Notes under the pieces: model-generated | Seen by the model: only the letters and a program-made list of their open reading frames with translations | What the model was told of the DNA's origin: nothing | The model's database searches: none | Translations under genes and position numbers: made by a program | DNA from: Talinum fruticosum | Lineage: Eukaryota; Streptophyta; Magnoliopsida; Caryophyllales; Talinaceae | Direction: 5' to 3' | Assembly: GCA_021018815.1 (NCBI GenBank) | Contig: JAITYX010000052.1 | Location: forward strand, 3,152,501-3,216,500 | DNA: 64,000 bases | Part shown: positions 11,101 to 21,028 of the stretch, piece after piece | Numbering within the stretch: the first letter of the stretch is position 1 | Layout of the letters: each line of letters starts with the position of its first letter

Positions 11101-13987
11101 CACCTTCTTTTCCTTCACTTTCCTACTAAAGAAACTCTCCCAAGCTAGAAGATGATTCCGGATGGAATTGGAAACCATCCAAAAGAAAGGAAACAAACAT
11201 CATTAAGTGCAAAAGAAAGGCAAACCATAGTAAGGAGTTTACATCGTTGTGGACTCCCTTCAACGGGCAGGTATTTGAGATATAGTTGAGGCTAGTGGTC
11301 CCAATTTCCAAGATATTTGATTAGGCCCTGAATATGAGATTAAATTTGCTATTTTGAATGTACTGTGGGAAGCTTCTAGCCTTCTAGGAAGGGTGGATCC
11401 TCAACTATTTTCCCTCTATGGTTTTAATTCAATTATTTATGTGACAATTAACTATGTTTATCTAGGATTTCCGGTTGCCTTTTCGGACACTGAAAGAATG
11501 TATCTGATGTATGAGGAACATCTGTTGACTCGTGTGTCCCTTATTATTGAAGCAGATTGCTGGACACATTGCAACAAGACCACAGTCTACGAGACATGGC
11601 ACCCATTACCAACCTATTCAAGCTGTGCCTCCCTATATGCATCCCAACCCCCAAAGTGTATGTATATTTGCTGCAGTTATTTTGGTTCATTGGCAATAGT
11701 TTTTCTTAGCACTGTTGCTGTTTCTCCTCTGTGCATCAATGGCTCAATTTTTCCTTTTTACAAGGGTTTTTTTCACTTGATAATCTCTCGACTCTTGCAG
11801 GCCATGTTTGGAAGGCCAGGTCAGGTCGTATATGTACATTCAGTTGCACATGTAAGTCTTTGAAATTAGCTGATTTAATCGTATTGGTTACCTGTTTTGC
11901 TCTGGAGGCATCCCATGTTTGTGTTTCTGTTGGGGCTTTCTTTTTCTCTTTTTTTTGGGGGGTGTCATAGCCAACGACTGCATGAATTTCTGTATTATAC
12001 AACTATGATTCTATGGTGTAACACGAATGCGTGCATATTCTTTCGTTTGTGTGGATTTATTGGCCAATCTGATTTCTTTCCACTTCTGGTTTGAGGCGTG
12101 CTATTTATTACAATCACTGAGTTAGCAGAGACAATCAATCTATCCCTGTTGACTTCGCATATATCGCACCATTTATGTCACTTTCTTGCCTTCTTTCTTT
12201 TCTGCCTATACATCGGGATGCTTGCCTTTTGTGCTGCTGAACCTTTTTCTCAGTTGTTAAGCTGGCTTTATCTTGTGATATGAAGGATATGGTTCAGGGT
12301 CCTGCAGCTCTCTCACAAGCTCCACATCCTTTCTTGGCCTCACACCCTATCCATATTGCAAAGCATGAAGGTATGTGATAATATTTGTATTCTAAATTTC
12401 TAAAATATGTAGCTAACTAGCTTTTCAGAGAATAGTTATTTGCATCTTCGTAGAAAATCAGATTAGCCTCCTATCTATCTCTCTATCTATCTATCTATAT
12501 ATATCCCCACTGTCCTTGTTACATGCCAAATTTTTTTCATGTCATCATTTGACAAGTGATGTTATTAAGTTAATATTATCCGAGCATTAGTTTTGAAAAT
12601 TATCCACTCAACAGTCACCCATAGGATGTGCCATTCAGGCAGGGCATAGGGAGGTCAAATGACTCAATTTGCATGCAGCCTTACCCCCTTGCAAGAAATG
12701 GCAGGAAGACCACTGCTTTAAGAATTGTCTGACTACTTGTAGTAGCATTTGTTCCTCTACTTTGCTAATTTTCCTTGTTTTTAAAAATGAATATATGTGG
12801 AGGGTGAGATTAGTATATTTGGACCTACTGATACTTGGTGGTGGTTGGATCACTCTAGAATATGTTTGGTTGTGTGTGAAAGAGCTCAATTGCTTCCATC
12901 GGTGCTGTTGTCTATCGGCTTCTATTGATGTTGCACTAGGTCTGATTCCAATTTTGGTGTTCCATGTGCTGAAGTGTTTTCTGCTAGTTTAGTCCAGAGT
13001 TTGTCATCAGTTCCCTGGTCCACTTACTCCCCATCTCCTCAGTTACAGCGTGCCTTGGCGGCCAAAATATGTACAGCTTATCATTGAACTCTTTGTTTCA
13101 CTCCAGAGTACTTGTTTGAAACTTGGGCGTGGGTATTGGGTATGGACTCTTGTCACTCCATTTTAGACCAATAACATGCTCAGTTTTTAGAGAAATGGTG
13201 AGTCTACCATATGGATAGGCATCTTTTGCCTGATATTTCTGGTGAGTTTAGCATAACACATTGTGCCTGTGCAGCACATTAATCAGAAAGGAGAAAAAGT
13301 TTGCTACTTGCTCACCGAGTGACAGAAGTGGTTTGAAGTATGCAATTATGGTCCAGAAAGCTATTCCATGCACTGATTCCTGCATAGTGAATGTTTAGGT
13401 TTTCTTTCTTTTTTTTTTGGGGAAAAAGGGGGGTTTGGGAAAGTGTAAGGCCTTACCCCTGCACTGTAGACCGACTGGTCTTTGTTGAACTCCTGGTTAA
13501 AAACTGATGACTGCATACTAGTCTACTGTCTACTAGCACACTGAAGCACGAATTCAGCAAGTCATTTTGCGTTGGACAACTACAATAAGCTTAAAAACTG
13601 CCCAAAATGGTGTTCGTGTTTTTTTTTTTTCTTTTTGATCACAACAAAATTGGCTTTCTTGACTGAGTGGAAAGTGGACAGATGGATTTCCGTGTTCTTT
13701 TTCTCTCTAAAGATTTATGTCGATCTCTGATGGGGAAGGTATTCCCGAATTCAACTTTGCTGCTTAGCCTATGTAACCAAAACAATGTAACCCGTATACT
13801 TCTCCTAATTGCAGGTGTTCTAGCCGGTCAAGCATTGCCAGTTTCTGCTACTCCGCCGTTAGTTACCCATGTACCACAACCATTTGCGATGCCAAGTCAC
13901 ATCCAGCTCTCGCAGCCTCTGTTTTCTTCTGTGATTCCTCTTCCGGTGTTAAGCTCCAGCGTCCCTTATGCTGCCAAATTTCCTTGA
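5163..13987 (+). CDS. Ataxin-2-like PABP-interacting protein (SM-ATX plus PAM2), 11 exons, frame break in exon 3
   Basis: Exons by GT-AG and homology: 5163-5337, 5749-5870, 5978-6110, 8893-8962, 9056-9086, 9752-10035, 10158-10415, 11556-11657, 11801-11851, 12286-12370, 13815-13987. They predict about 494 residues. Exons 1-2 encode an SM-ATX domain (CEALLFTTMCIVGLPVEVHV, then VKDGSVYSGIFHTASVDKGY). Exon 7 opens with a textbook PAM2 motif, SKLNPGAKVFSPSF, which binds the MLLE domain of poly(A)-binding protein. The C-terminal part is Pro/Gln/His-rich (HYQPIQAVPPYMHPNP, FGRPGQVVYVHS), as in this family. I see no LsmAD segment, so it resembles the shorter At5g54920/At4g26990 type rather than CID3/CID4. 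The summed exons are 1484 nt, one base short of a multiple of three. The break falls in exon 3, near the T run at 6000-6003; read literally, translation stops at TGA 6095-6097. A role in mRNA regulation is inferred from the family. Confidence 0.85.
10830..11310. repeat. Possible dispersed repeat in intron 7 of the ataxin-2-like gene
   Basis: Intron 7 (10416-11555) contains a block unlike its surroundings. It starts with an A-rich GATAAGGAAAAAG stretch and a short hairpin (GGATGC/GCATCC, about 10879-10897), then C/A-rich sequence. On the minus strand it would end in A-rich DNA, like a retroposon tail. I found no coding remains and no clear target-site duplication, so the class is unknown. Confidence 0.3.
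12471..12504. repeat. CTAT/TATC microsatellite in intron 10
   Basis: About eight copies of a CTAT unit, partly interrupted, run into a short TATA stretch within intron 10 of the ataxin-2-like gene. A simple repeat with no other visible role. Confidence 0.85.
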
Positions 13988-14601
13988 AAAAGCTTCTGTC
14001 TCTAAAAATCTTCTTTTTCTGAGCATACAGTTTCCTTGAGGGTTTTTGCATCTGTTGAGAGCCCAGTTTTGAAGGATACATTCCACATTTCTCCACCCAT
14101 ATGTTTTTAGAAGAGGGAGGGGTCCACACTCATATAGAAAATGTAGAGAAAAATTTTGCAATTGTTTTTTTTTTTTTTTTTTTTTTGGTTTAAGTCTTTA
14201 AGACAGTAATCAAGGGATGTGAGACAGAACAGTTTTGCAGAATTGTCATTGATCAATTCATTCATTTGGTAACCATTGTGATTGATGAGTGCCCTTTTGC
14301 AAACTATGTAAGCTGTTGGATATACATCATCCTTTCCTTCCTTTACTTTAGGTCTTAATTTTTTGTAGTCACTGCTGGGTAAATTCCTTTTGCAATTTAT
14401 GATTACTCTAGCTAGTGTGTATTCTGTCATTATTCAACCAATTGGAATTTGGACATTTGACTTGAAATAGTCCTTGATCTATCTGGCATTGTAGTCCCAC
14501 CTTCCCAATCACGGTTCCCCCCCACCCCCCAAAAAAAAAACCAGAAGCTCCCGCTCCAGCCAGTGCCATGGTTTCAATAGCCGGTGAGATGTTTGTATAT
14601 A
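13988..14601. other. 3' flank of the ataxin-2-like gene; no further gene
   Basis: Starts directly after the TGA. It holds a run of about 22 T near 14165-14187 and a C-run/A-run junction near 14518-14540, both simple sequence. The 3' UTR of the ataxin-2-like gene probably lies in the first few hundred bases; I could not pick a polyadenylation site. Confidence 0.5.
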
Positions 14602-14669
14602 GGAAATGATAAAAGATGGTCACTTGAGGGGATGGTCGCTCTTGTTACCGGCAGCACCAAAGGAATTGG
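14602..14669 (+). pseudogene. Orphan first exon of a tropinone-reductase-like gene (TRL-C)
   Basis: The frame reads GNDKRWSLEGMVALVTG then STKGIG and stops at a GTAAG donor, matching exon 1 of TRL-A and TRL-B, including the TGxxxGIG cofactor loop (TGSTKGIG here, TGGTKGIG in the others). The first 100 bases or so of intron are also recognisably similar (GTAAGAAAGAAAATTATA onward). The leader before GNDKRW is unrelated and has no matching ATG. No exon 2-5 sequence appears before TRL-A at 27003, so this is a third family member reduced to one exon. Confidence 0.85.
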
Positions 14670-14789
14670 GTAAGAAAGAAAATTATAGAAGTCTTGGAAA
14701 TTTATTGTTAACTGTTAGATATTAACAGTCAGTTGCTAAATCTTTGTTAGTGGTTGGGTTCTTGTAATAATTTCACATGTTTGTTGATT

Positions 14790-16400
14790 TCAAAAAAAAA
14801 TTCCAGGGAGAGAAACTTGTGTTGGAGAATTTGTAGATACTAATGGGCTTCAATCTTTGTTAAGCCTTGATGATCTTTGTGTTGCTTTCTCCACCCATGG
14901 CCACGATACCCTACTTAGCCCATTGCTCAACTCAAGTAGGACGCCCACTTACCAAATAAAAACAATTTGTTAAACCTAGCAAACTTATTTTCCCTTTTTT
15001 TGTTCGCACCTTCTTTTTGTATTCGACAATATTATATGTTTTTTTACATATTCATCGATGCTTTTGGCCTTTTAATGTAAAATTATACCGTAGTTTTTCA
15101 CCTATCTGGCAAGAGCAATCAAGAAATATGGACCTCCGTTTTCATGAATCTCGAAAAAGAAAAATTCTATTTTTATTCGTCTCTACATCGGAAAAAAAAA
15201 AATTTTGGACTTACCCAACAATTGCCTTATGACAACCCAAAAATTAAGAGTAAGCATTATGTTATTTTTTCCCAATTAATGATTTCCTCAAAAGAAGTAC
15301 AGAAATGACACCTAATAAGACACGAAAATTTTTTGTTTATATTCTAGGAGATTTTGGTAAATATTTTTTTACTTTTTTGAATTAGTTTTTATCCCTTAAA
15401 ATATCACCCCATTATTTAAAAAATTAAAATTATAAAAATAACAATCTTCTTTCGCCTTTTCCTCCTAATCCAACCTTTGACAAGTTCATGAACCTTTTCC
15501 CTTATAAAACCCTAACTCGAGGAGCTGCCTATCCTCCACTAATTCTACTTTTTCCATTGTTCATCGCTTCTTTGCTCACAACTATAATGCGTGCTGCCTT
15601 TTCTCTCTATTTCCTCTCAAAAATTCAAAATTTGTCATTTTTAATAAGATCCCGACCACAAATTGTTGTCATTACAATCATAAATTATCAATACTAGCTC
15701 CAATAATCGCTTTTTGTCATAAATGTAAAATTTTGGGAACGTATGATCTTTGACACGAAGGTGATCTTTGACACAAAGGTGAAGAAAGATAAATAGTAAT
15801 TCTAAAAGAAAAATATTTACCAAAACCACAAGAGGGATAGTTCAAAATTTTTAAATAAAAAACAAACCATGACACACCAACACTATAGCAAACCTTACTA
15901 AGTAAATTCCTATGGACCCCTACAAATTTAAGTATACATTCTAATTACAAATATAAATACACCTACGATTAATAACCTTAATGAAAAAAAGCGCACTCCT
16001 AAAATAGCTATAGACCATAGCTGAACCCTAACATGAACATATAATGACGACATTCAAAACCCAACCCAGCATCAGCATCCAATAATTAAAAACATTGAAG
16101 TCATTTTCAGGAAAAATTTGCTTATAGTTGGCTCAAGTTTGGTGTATTAATTTATGGAGCTAACGAATTTTGAAAATAATTTTTGAAATTATTGCAGTTT
16201 AGGTACAATAATTCTGTGGTCCTTTTCCGATGTAAAAGTTGACTTTCCGGCCAAAAGATGACATGATAGGATTAATTGATGAAAAGTTTGCTTATAGTTA
16301 ACTCGGTACCTTCCTGGTAAGGTTCTGTTGATCCCTATTTGGAGGAGTTGTATTTCCCTAACTGATATTGCCTTCAAGTTGGGTGCTGCATTTGCTTAGG
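14790..16400. other. Intergenic, no gene; small repeats
   Basis: AT-rich with no supported gene. Two small repeats stand out: an 18-bp tandem pair at 15744-15761 and 15762-15779 (TGATCTTTGACACGAAGG and its near copy), and a phrase around TTTGCTTATAGTTGGCTC near 16117 that recurs as TTTGCTTATAGTTAACTC near 16287. The last 300 bases may be the 5' untranslated part of the LINE that follows. Confidence 0.4.
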
Positions 16401-16413
16401 ACTCGGTGGTAGC

Positions 16414-18245
16414 ATGGCTTTGGGGCTCGAAGATGAAGTGCAGAAGACGAGGCTGAGTAAGACTGAGGAAGAGATATTGGACTTTGATGATCCTTCGACT
16501 GAGAATATTGATACCCAAATCACCGTATACTTGGTGGGCAAACTACTAACGCAAAATCAATTACACCCTGAGGCACTACTCTCAAAAACATTTGGAGACC
16601 GGCTAGAGGAGTTCTAATAAAGGACCTTGATAAAAACCTGTTTATGTTTCAATTTTTTCCCATGTCAACAAGAAAGTGGTTTTGAACGAGGATCCTTGGG
16701 TGTTTGATGGTAATCTGCTTCTATTGAAACGTTTACATGGGGATGATATTCCTGCAGAGATTGTGTTCACTTCGGCAAGATTCTGGATTAAAGTGTGACA
16801 CCTCCTAATGAAACAAAAACATATGCTTTTGCTAAGTTTTTGGGGTCAAATTTGGGGGATTACATTGAGGTGGATGATGCATACTTACACCATTGAAATG
16901 TCTATATTACCAAGCCATTACGTCGAGGAATTCGAATCAAAGTGAATACCTGTGATATGATTTCAGACCTTAAAAATTACTCCAAGCACCCTTGGTTGCT
17001 TTGAGAAAGGGGGAGGGGGTTACAATGAAATTTTCTACCACATGGAGAAATTAGGTGGACTACCAACGCAGTTTGTCTTGGATAGGTTCGTCTCCATGCT
17101 GTCCAATTGTGGCCTTTTTGACTCGGGTTATTTGGAAATAATTTCACTTGGTCGAATGGCCGTGACGTGATGGAATCAGTGGAAGAAAGACTGCACCATT
17201 TTTATGCGGACACCGAGTGGATGACTATTTTCCCTACCTACCATGTTAAGCACCTAGATGAGAGAAGCTATCAGATCATTTACCTTTGCCTTTTTTTAGT
17301 CAAGCATGGGGAATCCGCAGTGGAGGGGGACCAAACATCTAATCGATTTAAGGATATATGGGTGAAAGATATCCGGTGTAAAGATCTTATTCGAGGTGTG
17401 TGGTTTCCTAGCAGTCATGGTGATCTAATCAGAAGCTGCATGGAAAAGATGTAAGACTGCTTGAGGTCTTTTCTTAGGTGGAATAAGGATGAGTTTTGTG
17501 AGGTTCATGCTAACATAAAAGCACTCATTGAATCCTTGAAAAGAACTCATAATATTCATGACAGGAAGGGCTTGCTAGATAAGCTAGGAGTTTGGCGTAG
17601 AAGGGAAAGGTTACTGCGGTAGCAGCAGTTTCAGGTGGAGTTCCTTAAATTCAGGGGTGCAATTCCTTTTGTTTCACATGAGAGCGAACGTTTACAAAGT
17701 CATGAACAACATCACTAGTTTGGAAGAAGATGATAACGCTCGATACTAGCAAGTGGAGGACATGAAGCGTATTGTGGTTGATTTCTTCGGAGCTTTATTT
17801 ATGACGCCTGATCCTAGTAACTTTGACACAGTGATCAACTTGATCCCATGTTAAGTTACCAATGAGATGAATGTTTGGTTGAATTGACCTTAAAACCCTG
17901 AGGAAGTGGAGATGACGCTGAAACAGATGCATATGGGGAAAGCTGTGAGCCCGGATGGTATCAATCCCTTCTTTTACCAGAAAGTTTGGTCTATCATTGA
18001 TCATGATGTGCATTTTGCAGTAATGAAAATTCTAAATAGGACGCCTATTCTAAGGCCTTGATCATACCTTTGTGACTCTTATCCCGAAGAAACACAAACC
18101 CACAGAAGTTGGTGATTTTAGACCCATAATCCTTTGTAATATAATGTATAAATTAATTACAAAAATCATAACTAATCGGCCGAAAGAGCTGCTTCCTTCA
18201 ATTATCTCCCACTGTCAAAGTGCCTTTACTCTGGGAGGTTAAATA
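16414..18245 (+). mobile_element. Decayed plant LINE (L1-type non-LTR retrotransposon), internally deleted
   Basis: The order of domains fits a plant L1 element. ORF1 begins at 16414 (MALGLEDEVQKTRLSKTEEE) and continues with DUF4283-like wording at about 16675-16960 (NEDPWVFDGNLLLLKRL, ITKPLRRGIRIKVN). After a probable deletion near 16990-17030, the C-terminal endonuclease part is seen (NCGLFDSGYLE, then RDVMESVEERLHHFYADTEW, from about 17106). Reverse transcriptase follows (LKQMHMGKAVSPDGINPFFY near 17920; TLIPKKHKPTEVGDFRPIIL near 18076; LPSIISHCQSAF near 18193) and breaks off at about 18245. There are many stops and frame shifts and no poly(A) tail, so it is a truncated dead copy. Confidence 0.9.
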
Positions 18246-18261
18246 AGGACAATGTGTTGGT

Positions 18262-18372
18262 GACATTTGATGTTTTTCATTCTACACATTGTCACTATGG
18301 TAATAATAGAAGTATGGAGATTAGGCTCGATATGACTAAAGCATTGTCGCTCTGGTAATAGTATAAGTATAG
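18262..18372. repeat. Imperfect tandem repeat, unit about 63 bp
   Basis: The phrase CATTGTCACTATGGTAATA with following AGAAGTATGG (about 18287-18318) recurs as CATTGTCGCTCTGGTAATA with TATAAGTATAGG (about 18343-18374). Nothing coding is seen. Confidence 0.5.
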
Positions 18373-18432
18373 GGGTTTCTGAGATGGGTGTTGTATATAT
18401 TAGGACCAGGGAGAACTATATACTAATGTAAG

Positions 18433-18570
18433 AATCACTTTTAACTACGGTTAAAAATGACATTTAGCTACAATTAACCGGCGTCGTGTATGTGGCCGTC
18501 GTTGTATGTAGCGTCTTCTACTATGGTTCAAAACCGTAGTAATAGGTCCCATATGACGACAGCTTATATG
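18433..18570. mobile_element. Possible CACTA-type subterminal fragment
   Basis: Begins CACTTTTAACTACGG and contains several short inverted units (ACTACGGTT, AACCGTAGT, GGCGTCGTGT), the pattern found near the ends of CACTA elements. The other end and target-site duplications are not visible, so this is tentative. Confidence 0.3.
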
Positions 18571-19058
18571 TGTAACAACCCGACCCTAAAACACATTATT
18601 TATTTTATTAATTACCAAAAATTTACATAAGCAAGCGCGCGCACTTCAATTCAATATTTTAGATTTAAATTATTTTTATATGTGTGTTATGCAGCTAAGG
18701 TAACGAAGTGACCTCCAATGAAATTTCATGATAATGATAGTAAATTTAAGCATATGTTTAAAAGGAAAAAAGAAATTTTTTTTTATTATACATAATAAAT
18801 ATAAATATGAAGTTACATGATTATTAGAGTGTTAAAGATTATATTTTAAGCGAAGCGTTACTCTTAAAACGGATCATAAAATCACTTTACAACACTATTA
18901 AAATAAAATTAAAAAGTAACAATAAAATAAAATAATGTAGATTTTTTTGAAAGAAAAATCCAAATTAAGTTATCTGGAATTCTCCCAAAAAAAAAAAGAA
19001 AGTAAAATAAGATAGAAATTAAAATGATGCTGCTTCAAATTCATTCCTCGAAACCTTC

Positions 19059-19945
19059 GAGTGCTCGGATTAAACTACCCTTAAACTCTCTAGAATTGTC
19101 AAAAATGTCACTAATTTAATCGATGGTAATTGTGTGTCACTAAGCTAGTAATTAGGTAAAAAAATGCCACTCGGAGGTTAAAGTAACTCGCTGAGGCCGG
19201 TAAAACCCAGGCAATCGGTCACAACCCACGAATGTTTCTCTCTCCTCATCTTCCTCTGTTTTGAATGAAACCAGTCCGGCATTTTCAGTCACACTCTCTG
19301 TCTACTCTCGCCATTTTCACTCACACTCTCTCTATCTTGCTTGTAATTAGAACCCACCACCTCCCGGGCATCCCATCCGAACCCACCACCTCCAATCCCC
19401 ATCCTCACCGCCGACTCCACCTCCATTCTCTCCATGAACTCCGGCTCGCCGCAAATGTCGAGGTAGTCGCACCCCACTTCGACGCGAGCTCGAACCACCG
19501 GCTCCCCATGGACCCGAAATGGCCCGACGCAACTGAGCACGAGCCGGGTTTGGCAGCAGAGGTCGAGGAGGGAGTCTGGGCGTGTGGTGTCGGCGGTGAG
19601 GATGGGGATTGGAGGTGGTGGGTTCGGATGGGATGCCCAGGAGGTGGTGGGTTCCAATTACAAGCAAGATAGAGAGAGTGTGAGTGAAAATGGCGAGAGT
19701 AGAGAGAGAGTGTGACTGAAAATGTCTGGATCGGTTTCATTCAAAATAGAGGAAGATGAGGAGAGAGAAACATTCGTGGGTTGTGACCGGCTGCCTGGGT
19801 TTTACCGGCCTCAGCAGTCACTTTAACCTCCAAGTGGCATTTTTTTACCTAATTACTAGCTTAGTGGTAGACGATTACCATCGATTAAATTAGTGGCATT
19901 TTTGACAATTCTAGAGAGTTTAAGGGCGCTTTAATCCGAGCGCTC
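19059..19945. mobile_element. Long-TIR element (Pack-MULE-like) with captured gene fragment
   Basis: Two inverted arms of 357 bp (19059-19415 and 19589-19945), matching at well over 90 percent by eye, enclose a 173-bp centre. The outer ends are GAGTGCTCGGATTAAA and its near-complement TTTAATCCGAGCGCTC. No clean 9-bp target-site duplication remains (GAAACCTTC against TAAATCTTC, 7 of 9 with a one-base offset). Long TIRs plus captured coding sequence are typical of Mutator-like Pack-MULEs; this assignment is inferred, since no transposase is present. It sits inside the U LTR. Transcription through it would give an RNA hairpin with a stem of about 350 bp. Confidence 0.75.
19418..19609 (-). pseudogene. 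Captured fragment of a saccharopine-dehydrogenase-like oxidoreductase gene
   Basis: The minus strand reads IPILTADTTRPDSLLDLCC, then QTRLVLSCVGPFRVHGEPVV, then GCDYLDICGEPEFMERMEV. These are hallmark phrases of the SCCPDH-like family (plant At5g39410 type): the CVGPxRxxG(D/E)PVV and YLDxxGEPEFMERM motifs. About 64 residues are preserved without a stop. They lie in the centre of the long-TIR element, and their N-terminal end (LTAD) runs into the stem, so part of the gene is present in both arms. The fragment covers only the Rossmann-domain middle and cannot make an enzyme. Confidence 0.8.
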
Positions 19946-20901
19946 GTAAATCTTCACATTCCTCCTTTCTCCCATGCGTCCGCTGCTCCCTTCCCATGCC
20001 CCCACCTTCATCCTCCTTGCTGCCGCCACTTGCTCCGGCTACAACCGACGTCGGCCAGAAAATCGGCACCGCCCCCTCTCTCTCGCTCTCTTCCTCTCTA
20101 TCTCTCTCCCGTGGTGTGCTGCCCTACTCCCTGCCACGACCTACCTATTGGCCAGCCACCAGCCACAGTGGCCGCTGGAGCTCGTTGCCGGTGTCCGCCC
20201 GATATCCGCCGGAGCCCGGACGTGTACCGCCACCACTCCTCCTTCTTCTTGGCTTCCATCTCTTGGGTTTTGGAGGTAAAATCCTAAGCATTAGATTAGT
20301 ACACTTTATTATTTACTTAGTGATTGTAGTTGTAAATTGAAGTATATGATTTAGAAATATGTTTATGGTGTGAATTTAAAGATTGAATTGGGAAAATTTG
20401 AATTGGTGTGAATGATTGTGATTTGGTAATTTGGTGGAGTGATTGTTGTATGGAGGTGAATGAATGTGATTCCTCTTGTGAAATTGTGATTTAGTAAATT
20501 GAATTGGGAATATATTGATGTGAATCTTGAGTAATTTGATGGTTTAGTTGCATTTTGGAATTGGCTATAATTGAGCAAAAAGGAAGAGAAATGTGTAGAG
20601 AGATTAAAGTTGGATAATAAGTTGTGTTGGAGGTATGTGGAGAAATTTGAACATTTAGTGTACCTAATTGTGGTTGTAAATGTGAATTTTGTTAAGAAAA
20701 TAATGCTTATAACCTTAAAGTAGTATATGTATGGATTTGCAACTAAGTAAATTGTGAAACTTCCCATGGAAAGGCATTTGATGGGTTAGTTAATTACTTA
20801 ACTATGGATTTTGATTGTAACGAAGTGAGAAGTGAGGACTAAGTTAGGGATAAAGATTGAAAATAAACTAGGCTTGGCAAACTAATCGGATTAGTTGTAG
20901 C

Positions 20902-20946
<45 letters not shown>

Positions 20947-20952
20947 CAACAA
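20902..20952. repeat. (AAT)n microsatellite running into AAC units
   Basis: About 14 AAT repeats followed by a few AAC units. It lies in the AT-rich part of the truncated U LTR. Confidence 0.9.
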
Positions 20953-21028
20953 TCAAATAGTAACAATAATAATAACCATTAGGAGCATATTTTACGCTTG
21001 TCAAACAAGTGCTAATGACTAAGATAAA

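Larger units (their letters stand above)
18571..21028 (+). mobile_element. Partial LTR of family U (large Ty3-type LTR), interrupted by an inverted-repeat element
   Basis: Starts TGTAACAACCCGACCC, a common start for plant Ty3/gypsy LTRs. After subtracting the 887-bp insertion at 19059-19945, a GC-rich leader (about 19970-20277), preceded by CT-repeats and followed by very AT-rich sequence, lies about 510-820 bases from the start. The minus-strand U element at 47655-52758 has the same design, with its GC-rich block 470-830 bases from its TGTAACATCCC start. No matching end (...GGGCGTTACA) is present before Copia R begins at 21029, so the copy is truncated. The GC-rich open frames here are leader sequence, not genes. 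Confidence 0.55.

Noticed and set aside
11354..11863. 169-residue open frame on the plus strand
   Set aside because: It runs across intron 7, exon 8, intron 8 and exon 9 of the ataxin-2-like gene. Only exons 8 and 9 are coding; exon 8 is coding in a different frame.
14605..14625. Possible start codon for TRL-C
   Set aside because: The ATG at 14606-14608 is out of frame with the conserved peptide, and the N-terminal MEAKVDKQ of the other copies is missing.
19265..19740. Several overlapping Pro-rich open frames
   Set aside because: They are by-products of the long inverted repeat. Only the minus-strand stretch 19418-19609 has family-specific motifs.
19059..19945. The inverted repeat considered as a microRNA precursor
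   Set aside because: The stem is far too long and uniform for a microRNA; a hairpin small-RNA source or plain transposon is more likely.
19974..20340. Three overlapping GC-rich frames that could look like a signal-peptide gene
   Set aside because: They fall in the GC-rich leader of the U LTR, have no recognisable motif, and the three frames are equally open because of composition.
20363..20767. 134-residue minus-strand frame rich in Asn, Thr, Ile and Phe
   Set aside because: The AT-rich, T-poor plus-strand composition explains it; no motif and no intron or start context.
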